DNA of 64,000 nt from Macrocybe gigantea (lineage: Eukaryota > Basidiomycota > Agaricomycetes > Agaricales > Callistosporiaceae), in NCBI GenBank assembly GCA_011319805.1, contig SJRY01000327.1, positions 110,592-174,591 of the forward strand, written 5' to 3'. Made by a program: the position numbers and the translations under genes. This document shows positions 11,441 through 27,457 of the stretch, one piece after another. The notes under the pieces were generated by a model that worked only from the letters and a program-made list of their open reading frames with translations, was not told the origin of the DNA and did no database searches. How positions within the stretch are numbered: position 1 is the stretch's first letter; each line of letters begins with the position of its first letter.

Positions 11441-11715
11441 CGTGAAGTAGTGGAATTATAGTGTTGGACCTTGACAGCAAGTTGTTCGTAATTGGGCGTC
11501 GAAATCGAGAAAGAGGAGACGCGAGCAGGCAGAAGGCAGTGGATAGAAATGTAGTGAGGAGCACAGGTCCCAGTCACGTGTCATGTGTTTTCCGCATAGC
11601 CATCGCTGCGCAAGCGCTGCGGTGCGCAACCGCATTTATATGTATATCTTCGAGACATTAAGTCAAAGATGTAATCTAAATACAGTCCATGGTACACTAC
11701 ATGGTCATTCAATAA

Positions 11716-12723
11716 TCAGAACAACGAGTTGATTAACCCGCTGCCAATTGCAGACCCTGCGGAGTGACATGTGTTGAGATTTCGGCAGCACACACGAATC
11801 ACGATGTACGCACCAGCACCGAAACCTACACCGCCGACGGCTGTGTGGGCCAGCTTTCGCAAACGTTTAGTTACGTCGAATTAGCATGTCCAAAATCCGG
11901 ACTGACCGTGTTCCCCAGTTTTCCTCCAAACTTCTTGTGAGGTTTCTGAACCTCTTCTGGCGAAGCTGCAGGGGAAGGCTGCGATGCAGTCGGGCCGGGT
12001 CCATAAGCCGGATATGGGAAAGGCTGACCCGGCGGAGGCTGCTGATACTCGCTAGGTGCTGGATACGAAGTATACGCAGGCGCAGACGGTGAATAACCTG
12101 CTCCAGGTACAAATTCCGACGATTTGTGGTATGGAGAAGGCGAATTGAGAGGGGACTCCGGTACAGATAGGGGTTCTGAAACCTTTTCATATACACCGGG
12201 AGCAGTCGGCGCAGTGGGCGTGACGACAAGTATACGTTCCACATAATTCGAGGGAAACAAACCTTCTTTGCCTTTGTGTCGTCCCATCCACCAATCCGCA
12301 TTGGTTTGCTCGGTGACCTCTATGGTGTCTCCAGCGTAGAAGGACAAATCGTTTGGTTCCTGCGAAAACTCACAATCAGACGAGGCAGGAATCGGGTGAT
12401 GTCGATTTGACCTGGCCGCGTTCGTTATAGTTCCATACGGCTCTTGCTCGAAAAATGAACTTGCTCTGCGTCGTCAGAGAGGTTTGCGGAGGGTTGGCAG
12501 TTTTGGGAATCGAGATAGAAGGCGGAGAAGGATCTTTGGATTCGACATCGGCAAGCGTATCGGAGATACTGAGAGATTCGGTCTGGCGGCAAAGGGACGA
12601 GTGCGAAAGTTTGGCCAAAATGTCTTTAGCGTCTTGCTGCGCGACTCTGCCGTTCGCTACAAGAAATTCGATGTTCTGTTTTGTTTGAGAGAGAACATAA
12701 TCGAGGAGGTCCGCAGCTTCCAT
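11716..12723 (-). CDS. SH3-domain protein of the PIN3/LSB type
   Basis: Exons 12723-12412, 12359-11907, 11853-11814 and 11756-11716 give about 281 residues. The N-terminal helix (MEAADLLDYVLSQTKQNIEF) resembles yeast Lsb1/Pin3. One SH3 domain follows: ARAVWNYNERGQEPNDLSFY, GDTIEV, DWWMGRHKGKEGLFPSNYVE, with the ALYDY-like start, the WW pair and the SNYV end intact. A long Pro/Tyr/Ser linker (YPAPSEYQQPPPGQPFPYPA) precedes a conserved C-terminus: KKFGGKLGNTLAHTAVGGVG and FGAGSAIGSGLINSLF. In yeast such proteins bind the WASP homologue Las17 and act at endocytic actin patches. That role here is inferred from domain order. Confidence 0.88.
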
Positions 12724-12899
12724 TCTGCTAGTAGGAGGACAGGCAACTGGAACAAGTTGAGGCCTTATCATATCTATGTCACGTGACTCACAACCTCTCA
12801 TGTTTAGCCTCGGGCTTGACAAATGAGCACCACGTGATACCACTTTATAATTAACTTTTGTTTTTGGATCCGAACACCTCCGTCACTACAACGCTTACA
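12724..12899. promoter_or_regulatory. Divergent promoter region, SH3 gene / LPD1
   Basis: A 176-bp spacer between opposite start codons, containing two CACGTG-like E-box cores (GTCACGTGA near 12779 and ACCACGTGAT near 12830). CACGTG is the classical bHLH site of fungal Pho4/Cbf1/SREBP-type factors. Occupancy is not known. Confidence 0.45.
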
Positions 12900-14919
<2,020 letters not shown>

Positions 14920-15140
14920 AAATTCACTATTGCAATTTTCATCTTGCTGTACTCTTTAGATTCATTTAATGCATATTGATGCTCTAAGACAGCACTTCAC
15001 ATCTCAAACGTTCAGGAGAAACCATTGTACATACATGCACTTGTCACGGTTGAACTGGGTCAGGCGACGACAACTGGAGGACATAAAGCCTTGAATGCGG
15101 CATTGATCACTACATTAACCGACCTCTTCGCAACCGGAAT

Positions 15141-15568
15141 TCACCCCAAAAGCCAAACTCTCTGCGCCTTTGCTACAGGCTCATCCCAGCCTACATCGCT
15201 CTGTTCCAAGAGCTCAACCCGATCGATTTCGTTTTTCCCTAGTCTGAGGTTGTTGTAAAGGTGCGGGAATAAGCCCTCCCCTGGGCGTGGCCCACATACT
15301 TCTGCCTTTGGATCCTCCAGCGTACTTCATTCTCAAGTTTGTCGTATGGAAGGCGCAAAATGAAAACGGTTTTCTCGTCCTTGAAAAAGGTTTGAAGTGT
15401 CCCAAGAATTTGTACGGAGGTAGAGAGATGAACGAAACCAGATCCTTTGTCAAGATCGCTGATAGGGAGGCGTTCGGGAAGATCTGCATAACGCAAGGGA
15501 ACTGATGACGAGGACGAAACGACTTTATAAATGTAGTTGGGCTTGGACGCTGCTCGATCGTTGCTCAT
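15141..15568 (-). CDS. DUF952 family protein
   Basis: A small cytosolic protein of the DUF952 family, found in bacteria and fungi and not assigned a reaction. The conserved pieces are NYIYKVV at the start, LPISDLDKGSGFVHLSTSVQ in the middle, FILRLPYDKLENEVRW, and GLFPHLYNNLRLGKNEIDRV at the end. The fold is thought to relate to ADP-ribosyltransferase-like or small-molecule-binding proteins, which is not shown here. The frame changes by one base at the CCCC run near 15278-15281 (G run on the coding strand) just before EGLFPHLY, so the coordinates span two frames. Its start codon is only 24 bp from the UBA4 stop codon on the same strand, so its promoter must lie inside the 3' part of UBA4. Confidence 0.85.
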
Positions 15569-15592
15569 TGTTTAATGTCAGAGTAGGGGATA

Positions 15593-17100
15593 TCAATATA
15601 TTGGAAACGTCGGGTCAACCTCCCGTGACCATGCTCGAAGCCCACCAATCACATCTTTCAACACTGGAACTCTGCTGCCGTCCGTAAAAACACTTCGCAA
15701 GGCCTCAACAGCAATCTGAGAATCGTTGCCCAAACGGCAAACTACGTAGGTTTCAAGATCCGTATCCACCGGTACGTGATCTCTGGGATTAGCAACCAAT
15801 TCCTTAAGTGGCACGTCTGACAACGAAATTGCATTACAATGATGAGCGGCTTTTCGTCGAATGACACGGCAGACGCACTGATTGACGCTGGAAGTTGGCA
15901 TATGTTGAACTCGATCTCAGACCGTACGTCCAGGATGCGGATCTTTTTCCGAGACTTCAATAGGCCAGCGAATTCCTACGTCCTTGTCCAAATACCACAT
16001 AGATGCAGTCAAACTTGGTCTCACCTTGGCACCCACTCGCAAGTCAGCACTCCCATTGCTCAGCCCGAGTTCCTCCCAATCAGGTGGCGGGCCACCGCAG
16101 AATTGCACGTAATCAACGTCACTGAGGGATTTGATCTGCCTGCCTTTTGGGCCACAACCTGAGCAATCGGGTTTACGTGTCCGAAGGCGAACGTTTCGGA
16201 AAGATGGGATATTTAGGGAGGAATATAGTAATAGTGAAGGTATGTGATCTTTCGGGTACTTATTCAGCTTCATATGCAGTAATACGAGAGAGTGGGAAGA
16301 ATCACCATGTAGTCCTGTAATCAGCTTTATTGTTTCAATTGCCTGAAGGTTCCCGATAATGCCAGTGACAGCACCAAGAATGCCGACTTGCTCGCAACTA
16401 CCGATCATTTCCGGGGCTGGGGGTTTAGGATATAGGCAACGATAGCAAGGGCCATCGGGACTCAGATTGTAAACGCATAGCTGGCCTTCATACTTCTGCG
16501 CTGCCCACTAACAAGGGGCTTTCGTAGCAAAACTGCCGCATCGGATAAGAGATAGCGTGTCGAGACGTTGTCAGTACAATCAAGGATGATATCGTAGGAC
16601 TCGAGAAGAGCGAGCGCATTGGACGCAGTCAGTGCCTCCGTGATGGCATCGACGACAACATGGGAATTAAGCCTGCTGGGTAGGTAATGAAAGGTCGGCA
16701 GACAAGAGTGGATGTACCTGTTCAGCGCCAGGGCAGCAGAATGGGCTTTGTACATTCCCACCGTCTCTTCGCTGTGAAGTATTTGTCGACTGAGGTTGGA
16801 TATTTCGACAGTGTCATGATCGATGATGGCAAGGTGTCCTGTGGTCTGGCGTCATGATTGATTGAGAATGATAGCGGGCTGCATACCTACGCCAGCCGCG
16901 ACAAGATACTGGAGGGCTGGACACCCAAGTCCGCCTGCTCCTACGACGACCACGGATGACTGTTGGAGTCTTAATTGGCCTGGAGAAGACCGGGTGACAT
17001 GCAAGCGGCGAGGAGAATTGGGATCTCATATACCAGATAAGCCGAAGCCGTCGAGAATCATCTGTCTGCCATATCGTTGATAGTCCTCGAGGAGCAACAT
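15593..17100 (-). CDS. UBA4: URM1/MoaD-activating E1-like adenylyltransferase-sulfurtransferase (UBA4/MOCS3)
   Basis: An E1-like ThiF domain followed by a rhodanese domain. It adenylates the C-terminal glycine of Urm1 (and MOCS2A/MoaD-type proteins) and transfers sulfur, feeding tRNA 2-thiolation and molybdenum-cofactor synthesis. Visible motifs: [20 protein letters not shown] (nucleotide loop), [28 protein letters not shown], the zinc cysteines CYRCLYP and CSGCGPKG, then the rhodanese segment [20 protein letters not shown] and [20 protein letters not shown] with the catalytic Cys. The start [15 protein letters not shown] is preferred because an upstream Met (17220) would overlap the APC10 coding start on the other strand. 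One base is missing in the CCC at 16504-16506 (VSG to AAQKYEGQL). A phase-1 intron splits the rhodanese part. Confidence 0.9.
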
Positions 17101-17180
17101 GGAAGAGATGCGATGTGACACGGTCACAGTCGTCGTGTTTATTTTTATTTCTTTTATTTTTGCCTTTGAAGGAGTACTGC
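17101..17180. promoter_or_regulatory. 80-bp divergent spacer UBA4 / APC10
   Basis: Start codons on opposite strands are 80 bp apart. The stretch has a T-rich tract (TTTATTTTTATTTCTTTTAT) in the + orientation towards APC10. Shared promoter inferred from geometry. Confidence 0.45.
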
Positions 17181-18061
17181 ATGTCGCTGACTGGGATTCT
17201 TGATGCGGCGCTCGATGCACCCGAGGACGACACTCCCATCGTCCACTCAGGTCCGCATATCGCTCGCTCCGGTGCTACTAGACTGTCTTTCTCACATACC
17301 ATTCAGCAACTCAGGCTCCCCAGGTCCTACCATGGCCTGATATTTCCTCACGTGCAAAGTGGTCGGTGTCCTCTTACAAGTTTGGTTTCGGGGTCGAATG
17401 TCTGAGAGATGACAATCCCGACACGTTCTGGCAGTACGTCTTGAAGAACTAAAGGATAGAAGCCACTATCTCACAAGATGCGGTTCAGCTCCGACGGGCC
17501 TCAACCCCATTTTATCACTGTCGAATTCCCGCGTAAGATGGCGATACAAGTGGGCATCTGCATAAGAGCACAACTCTAGGAGCGCTAACAGAGCATCCAG
17601 AAAATTAGCATCTACCTAAGCTTTCCGCAGGATGATTCTTACACTCCTTCTGCACTAGCGATCCGAGCTGGAACTGGTCCAAGCGATTTACAGGATGTGC
17701 GCGTGGTTACGTTAGAGAAACCAGACGGATGGATTACGTTCGATGTGTCTTCAGAACCCAACGATGACGGAGACGGATTGTTAGTATAATTGCAGATTCC
17801 AATGGGCAAGCCACTGATCCCCCATGCAGGAGTCCGGTATACGCATACGTGCTGCAAGTTATCATTGCTGCCAACCATATGAGTGGGAAAGACACGCACG
17901 TTCGAGGACTACGAGTGCTTGGCCCGATCGAGTACGTGCTCTTGTTAGACACCTACAGACGCGAACTGAGCTGACCAGTGTGCACAAGAGAAAGGGCGTC
18001 TGACGGGGATCCGTTCGCATTCAGGTCGGCGCCATACAAGCTATACGAAACGATCCGATAG
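17181..18061 (+). CDS. APC10: Anaphase-promoting complex subunit 10 (Doc1)
   Basis: Six exons (17181-17271, 17307-17433, 17489-17549, 17601-17779, 17830-17931, 17989-18061) give about 210 residues, close to the usual size. The Doc-domain core is plain: AKWSVSSYKFGFGVECLRDD, SDGPQPHFITVEFPRKMAIQ, KISIYLSFPQDDSYTPSALA, and VYAYVLQVIIAANHMSGKDT with HVRGLRVLGPIE. It ends YETIR, the Ile-Arg tail that docks on APC3 TPR repeats. APC10 is the processivity and substrate-binding subunit of the APC/C ubiquitin ligase in the nucleus. The usual YWQSDG reads FWHSDG here because of the splice junction, a mild oddity. No frameshift is seen in this gene. Confidence 0.92.
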
Positions 18062-18144
18062 TTTATTTGTATGTCAGAGCCCTGTCTTTTAAACAAAATC
18101 GTATTTGTATCTATGTACCCAAATATCGCTTCTCGCCAGCTCTC

Positions 18145-18780
18145 ATGACGTTGCCACTTGTATTCTTTTGGTTCGCCGTCGTCGCATTCGTCGCCAACGC
18201 ACAGACCGTCACTGTCGTAAACGGGTACGGACGCCGGTTCAGAAATTCTTCGAATCCTTCTTTCTTCATGACTTGTCCAGCAATGGCGAGACCGTGATCC
18301 AAGTCTTGACAACGGACTTGGCGGGCGTTCCGACAACCTCGATCCTGTATGTTCGCCATTACCAGGTAACTCATGCCTAGTGCGCTCATGCATCTTAAAT
18401 GCAGCTCAACGCTTTCTCCCGTGACCACCGCCACAACCCAAATCACGCCTACACCACCTGCCCAACAAGGACCTGTCGGCCAACCAGCACCAACGTCCAC
18501 GCTTCCGAACGGCGTCATTCCCTACACATACACCACAGTCGTTGGCGGTGTCACTACTGCTATCGCCGATACGTTTACTCCAACTGACGTCGCCACCATC
18601 CGTCCAACGGTGGGGGCAAACGGTACAATCATGGATTACAGTTCATGGTTAAGTGTATATTCCCCGAAAACGACGAGCCTGAATAGAAATGCTGCGCTTA
18701 GTGTCAGGTTCTCGATTATTCGACACCGCTGCCTCTTCGCGTCGACCGCAATCCTTAGCGTAGTAGCTGGATCTTGGTGA
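18145..18780 (+). CDS. Secreted Thr/Ser-rich protein, possibly GPI-anchored
   Basis: The N-terminus MTLPLVFFWFAVVAFVANAQ is a signal peptide (cleavage before or after the Gln). Exons 18145-18224 and 18281-18346 join to a third from 18405. The mature chain starts TVTVVNGNGETVIQVLTTD, is rich in Thr, Pro and Val (TTATTQITPTPPAQQGPVGQ), and contains YTYTTVVGGVTTAIADTFTP and IMDYSSWLS. This layout is seen in many small fungal wall proteins of unknown function. The 3' end is uncertain: read through, it ends in a hydrophobic tail (CLFASTAILSVVAGSW) that could be a GPI signal; a possible intron after WLS would instead end it at about 18757. It begins 84 bp after the APC10 stop. Confidence 0.68.
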
Positions 18781-19194
18781 AGTTTTTTTTTTTTCGGAGG
18801 GGATGATTACTCTACTGCTACACAGAGATTGCCCGCGATCATGTGGTGTGATTTACAATAGACGATACTTGGACAGTGTACGTTTACATCACTTCCATTA
18901 CAAACCTGCATATTTTCTATCTAGCTACACCTTTTACACTTTACGCCCATTAAGCGCTGCATCAGACTCTTGTGTAGGACTTTCGCAGACGACGAGGTTC
19001 ATGTCTACATAGCCAATACATACGGCATATGTCATAGAGATACATGCATGACCTGATGCAGTACAGGGGAAAAATATAAATAATCAAGAAGGAGTATTTG
19101 CGTGACCTAATATCGTGGCACATATGAATAACGTTATGAACCACTATAATTGGCAAATTTTTCAAGCCGAGCCCATTTGCCATCTATTTCTCAA
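18781..19194. other. Convergent intergenic region
   Basis: Between two convergent genes. It starts with a T10 run (18787-18796) and is otherwise unremarkable AT-rich 3'-flank sequence. No gene, RNA or repeat recognised. Confidence 0.5.
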
Positions 19195-22100
19195 TCAGGT
19201 TTGATACGGAGGGCGAGCCTGGTGCGAAGTGTCACTCGATCCGCCCAGGTGAAAGGTTGGGGCAGAAGATGGCGACAGCCATTGCGTACGGCTGTGCATA
19301 CTAAGATGATAGTCGCGGTGAGATGATGCACCGAGAGCGTTGCTATTGGTAGTCAACTGCGCCTGGGCTGCCACATGATTGTAGGGGAGCCAGTCTGATG
19401 GGGGTGTGAGATCCCACCTTGTGTGGGAAACCTGAGATGTGGAAGAAATGAGGATATTGGGGAAGGAGTTGGCTAGGGAATCCGGAAAAGACAAACCTGG
19501 TATCCTTGACCATCGGGCTGAAATGATTGATTATCTGCTCTCGTCGCCGAGCGTCGGATGTATGGATAATTATAGCCATTGCCTTGCCCTTCAGTACTTG
19601 GGCCATTTGTGGGCGAGAAGCTATGTCTCTGAGGTTGATAATGGCTGAATGTTATGGCAGTTGGTGACGAGTTATGCGCATACGAGCTCCACTGAGAATT
19701 TTCGGGCGCATAGTGGCCACCAATCAAACGGATATTTGAAGGGGACTGACTCGAGTTTTGCCTGCCGAGAATCCCGTTGGTCGTTGAGAGATTGGGGTGT
19801 CCGATGGACATGTCTTGCACGCTATAGATGCTGCCGCCATTTTTGGGAGATTGAGGAACATCCGGTACGGTCTTCAGGAACCGTGAACGGTTCACAGATT
19901 CTAAAACAACCTTTTGACTGTGACTTGCGGATGCGACACTTTGGCATCGGGCGCAAGTGAAGTCAACAAGATCCCAATTCCGCCTCTTTCTACCAGCTTG
20001 TAGGTCGGCATGATCGTGACATGCTATATGCTGCCATCTTGAACATCGTCCACAAGACATCATAGGCGTCCCGTCGTCCTGTATTACGGAGTAAATGAAT
20101 AGACGTGAACACAACATCGAGAATGATGCCTACGATGTTGACTCCTCTTCTATGACAAATTTCGCAATCGAGTTCCCAATCATCTGTTTTCATAGAAGTG
20201 GCTGATATTAAGGTGGGTAAGCTCCCTTGGGTTACATATTCTTTGGTAGCGGACGCTACGTGTCTTTGTAATGCCGCTGTAGTCTGCAGGTTTCCAGTTG
20301 CGGCAACATTGCTGGTGCGTCACAGGAAGCGAATAAGTAAGGATGATGACCATAATGTAGACAGCGTGAAGCATACCTCGGATGCTCTTTTTCAAAGTCT
20401 TCTACGGTTGTCGAATCCCTGGCCATTTTTTCCCTCTCTTCCTTCTCCTCTCGTTCTCGTCGCCTGGCCTCTCGGGCTCTCTCTCTTTTTTCCCGCTCCG
20501 TTTCTTCTCTCTTGAGGCGTGCCTCTAACCGTCTGGCTCTGCTATTTCGTTCATCCTCCTCGGACAATTTGCGAGCAGCGGCTTGTGCCTTTTCTTTCTC
20601 GAACTGACGTATGAGCAGACGAGATGAGCGTTTACGAAGCGCCATCGCACGGTCGAGTTGATTCTTCCGCTCGACGTCCTGTAGCTCAGGAGTTGGTAAA
20701 ACATAAATTGCTGTCATTCCGCACGTACTCTAAGTTCCGCAGTAACCGCAGGAACAACGTCATTGACGAGAACCCTATATAGGGCCCTTTCTGCGTAATG
20801 GGTTGCATCCTTGAACTGCTCCGCGACATGCTCCCAGTCCCGCAAAGTAACACATATCTAGTGGCAGACAATGAATAGGCATTGAAAAAGCATCGACAAA
20901 AAGAGGCAAACGTACTGTCTCCCACTCAACGAATTCCTCCGGCGTCGCTGCCTTCGATCCATTAAAAGCATGACTTCCGAGACTCTGTTTGCGTTCCCTA
21001 GTTGGTTCTGGCGGAATAGTCTTGGAACGCCTCCGGACGCTAGATGGAGTGCTGCTACCCTCGGAAACAACTGCGTCACAGGTGTCCTTGGTTACCGCAT
21101 GTGCATTGGAATCGAGCACCAATTCTGCCGAGTCGCTTGATTCAGTTATCTCTGTGAGATCACTGATGCTCTCTATATCGCTTTCCAAACCAGTCTTCGA
21201 AAGGTGGTCCGGGCGGCTATCGGAAAGTGTCTTCCCCTTCTCTCCTTCAACCTGGAACGGTGGACGCGTCCCGTCTACATCAAACTGGGATGCCTCATCG
21301 TTGAGCCATTCTACAGGTACCGGCTGCCATTCATCGTCATCCCTTTCGAAGCCGTCGGAACGAGGCTTCTGACCTCGCAATCTAGCACTCATTCTGGTAC
21401 CAATTAAGGTTAACCTTGAATTGGTACCGCTCGGCGTCGCTGCTCTTCTACGGGGCGATGGGCCCTTGGTCATGGATTGACTGAAAGCAGGTGCGTGACC
21501 AGTCAACTCGGCTAGCTCCCTTGCATGTAGATTAAGCCTTAAATTTGCCTTGGCTTTGGCCGCCCTTGGTTTTGTTGAAGGAACGGTGACAGAGTCCATA
21601 GTAGATGCTTGATTTTTGGGCCGCTTTGGAGTTCGATTCTCGGTGGACCTGTTTCTGGTGTCCGGAAACGAGTATACAGGTATGGAAGTACGTTTACGCT
21701 TCAATGGTGTGGGCCTAAGTCTTTGGGGTTTCGGAGGCTTGGGAGGAGGGCGTTGAACCCACAGCCTGTTGGCTATTGATAAAGCAGCAACGAGCTGAGT
21801 TTACTATGATAAGTGAAAAGGTGATGGTACATACCGCCGATCAACCAGTATGCATTTCTTCTGCGGTCATATCCAATAGGCTCAATGCGCTGATTTCGTC
21901 AAGCGGCACATTCAGTACGCCGCTCCTTATTACTGAAAGACCAGCTTACCCATGATGCGGTATCGTCGTCACTGCGCATGAATGACCGCAGCCTCATCGG
22001 GTTCACAAATTGCCATTCAGCCAATATGTGCATTGAATCTAATTTCGCCATCATGGGAAGTCGAGTCCAGTCTGTCTTTGATATATTTTCCATGTCATGG

Positions 22101-23029
22101 GACTCTGCAGACTCTGGTTCGGTAAAAGAAGGAGCGGAGTTTTCGTCGGCTTGAGCTTTTCCTGAGCCATGCTCGATTTCATCGTACAGTGTAGATACAG
22201 ATTCAGTCTTGGGCGGATATTCCCGAGGCTCAAGAGGGGGGTGCGCGCAGCCTCGCCTGATGTAGAACGACCGTCATCGCAGACAGGGAAAGAGCTAGTT
22301 CTCTCCCTATATCTAGTCGCACTCGAATTTCGTCGTGGAAGGTCGCAACGAAAGGGACTGGCAGCTGGGTCGCGTTTGAGATACTGCCTCTGAAGGACGG
22401 TCTGCCAATTGCTTGGACTACAGCAGCGCTTTGAGAAGAGACACAAGACGAAATCAATAAAGCTCGCCTTATTTTCCTGTCGTATGTAAGAGTGTATAAC
22501 AGTCGTTGCATTACTCTCGGAAGCGCGACAGAATCGCCATGAACAAGATCATTTTCAATATCTGAGAGGGTGACATCGTTCATGGAGAAAAGATGTTTGA
22601 AAGTAAAGAAGAATTGGCTGAATGCGGCCCATTTCCATTGATGACGGAGGATCGTGATGGGTTCGGGTGGAAGGACAGCAGAGGGAGGTTGAGATCGGTC
22701 ATTCGACGCTTGTGCGATGGTTGTGGTGGGACGAGGCATGACATGAATAGGGTCTACCGTAGTGCGCCCGCCTAAAACTGCGTTCTTCGGATAAAGCGAA
22801 TCCACGTAGTACGATATGGTGCGACGCGGAATGCTTGTCATGCAATGATGACAACGTTGTGCGGGACGGCGAGCCACCGCCACCGGGCAACTCTCAAACT
22901 TCTTATGTAATCCTATAACCAATAGATAAGATTAGATAAAAAGTGCACCTGGTTCAATTATTCGAAACAATACATTGCATCGAAGCTAATATAACCTGTA
23001 ACAAGACGATATGTGCAAGAAAAACCCAT
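19195..23029 (-). CDS. DDT-WHIM-PHD chromatin-associated protein
   Basis: A multi-exon gene joining three chromatin modules. A Cys pair near the N-terminus (QRCHHCMTS) precedes a DDT domain ([53 protein letters not shown]) at about 22665-22380. A WHIM motif follows ([34 protein letters not shown]) at about 22010-21840. Then basic, disordered sequence and a charged coiled coil ([20 protein letters not shown]) near 20600-20400. A PHD-type zinc finger closes it: [33 protein letters not shown] and DFTCARCQS at about 20180-19930, then a Ser/Gln-rich tail. DDT plus WHIM is the ISWI-partner/BAZ layout, so a nucleosome-remodelling role is likely. The intron before NWQTVL seems to use a GC donor. One base is missing in the G run at 22236-22241. 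The first exon (23029 to about 22994) is tentative. Confidence 0.83.
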
Positions 23030-23157
23030 GTCTACGGATCTCTACAAGTCTAGTGATTGAGAACAGATGCGGTCTCTGACTAAAATCCGATAATTGGGGA
23101 AGGAGGGGCAAGTGAACCATGAAGTACAGACACCAGCGCATAGATTGTACGCGCAGT

Positions 23158-25873
<2,716 letters not shown>

Positions 25874-26247
25874 GACTAGTTGGCGCAAAGAAAAGGTTGT
25901 GGAATACGGAAGATGGAAGGCAAAAAGCACAACACGGAAATTTTTGTCATCCTCGAGTTTACGTAAGAATCAGCATGCACAAACAGTGCACCGCCGCAGC
26001 TGTTGGCACACCGCAAAACATAACGGAGGGCAAATCAGGCTATCTGTACGAGATTATCTATATCCATTTATGTTAAGATGTAGGGTATAAAGACACAGGG
26101 TAAGTAAGGAAACAAGGGGTATGGACCTGATATTATGAGGATTTGAGTGAGACTGATACAACTAAGAACACGCGGAAGGAGAGCTGAAACTATGGACGCC
26201 AACGGACCGATGTCCAAAGCGCCCACAAATGGATGCGGGAGAGTATG
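25874..26247. other. Tandem intergenic region (Ras-type gene 3' flank / DBP2 promoter)
   Basis: About 370 bp on the minus strand between the Ras-type gene stop and the DBP2 start. No TATA box or repeat stands out. Confidence 0.5.
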
Positions 26248-27228
26248 CTACATCACAACGCATACGTGATGTCGTTTCTTAGGTCTCCGACTGGGTTCGG
26301 CAGGATATCGAACTCGCATTTGTCGAACCAGATCTTCAAAAACATCGGTGACGTGCCAGTTTCGCTTGGCCGACGTCTCATAAAATGGGAGATCCCATCT
26401 ATTTGCTAGGGTCTGTATTGTGCTTCGTTGGACTTCGCGTTCGTTGACTAGATCGAGCTTTGTACCGACTACGACTATGGGAACGTTCTGATCGAGAAAT
26501 GCGCGGTCAGGCGGCGAGATGTGAATGCAGGGAGCAAGCTCACGGTGTCGCCTCCTTTGATACGATAAATCTGCTTTCGCAGATTATCGACCTCCTTGAG
26601 ACTGGCTTCCAATGTTAGACTGCGGTAAAAATTAATGATATGTCTGTCTGGGCTGGAGCAACACCCGCCTGAAAACCAAGACAAAGCCGCCGCCGGACTA
26701 GAGAACACACCTTCAAATGTGAATCCGTTGAAAAGAGACTTGTGACCTACTTTGATATACACCTCGTTCAAAGAGGTGAACTGCTCCGCGCCTGCTGTAT
26801 CCAGTACTTCGAGCTGCAAACCAGTCGTCAGCTTATAAGGCAAATTTTGAAGTCAAACAACGAAGTGGTCGTGGATGTGACTTAGGAACGAGATTTTGAC
26901 TCACTGAGGACAGCTGCCCATCGACAAGGATTGTACGACGATATTCCTCTGAGGATACAATACAGGTATGCGAAGAGAGATTTGAGATAGACTGGAGGAT
27001 ACGACGATACCTTCTATAGTGGGGTCATAATGCTCCACAAAAACGTCCTTGATGAATCGTACTGGGCGTTACGTCAGTCCTGGGAGGTTGGAAATAGCAT
27101 TCGACAACAGATATACCTGTAAGAGCCGACTTTCCGACACCTCCAGCTGTTCAGGAGTAAAGGGGTGTGGCAACCAATAACAGAGGAATAGGCGTACCGC
27201 CGAGGACGACAACATTGAACTGGCGCAT
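26248..27228 (-). CDS. Ras/Rap-type small GTPase
   Basis: A small GTPase broken by about seven introns. MRQFNVVVLG is followed by AGGVGKSALT (P-loop), RFIKDVFVEHYDPTIEEEYR (effector loop), DTAGAEQFTSLNEVYIK (switch II), SGGGFVLVFSLTLEASLKEV, DNLRKQIYRIKG, VVGTKLDLVNEREVQRSTIQ (the N/TKxD motif reads GTKLD), and FYETSAKRNWHVTDVFEDLV. The C-terminus is Arg/Lys-rich and ends CVVM, a CAAX prenylation box. The closest named relatives by pattern are Rap/Krev-1 and Rsr1/Bud1-like GTPases, which act in polarity at the plasma membrane. TKxD instead of NKxD is a known variant in this subgroup. The intron after VLVF appears to use a GC donor (AG-GCGGGT). No frameshift seen. Confidence 0.88.
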
Positions 27229-27457
27229 GACAGCAACTTCTGCTTTAAGTTGAGTTTCGAAATATGCCCGTCTCGTGAACGGTGATTGCTGGTTCAAACC
27301 ACTGTATCGAACGAGACCTTCTGGGTGGTCAGCGCAGAACACGGATATTAGTTGTGTACCTGGAACCTGACTTGATGTGGGAGTTGTGGGCACAAACAGC
27401 ACAGCTCTTCAACTAAGTTACCAGTTAACGTTCATCAACACTCCACTCCCACTGCCT

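Noticed and set aside
17098..17302. Longer N-terminus for UBA4 (Met at 17220 or 17302)
   Set aside because: It would overlap the APC10 coding start on the other strand, and the extra residues show no E1-type conservation.
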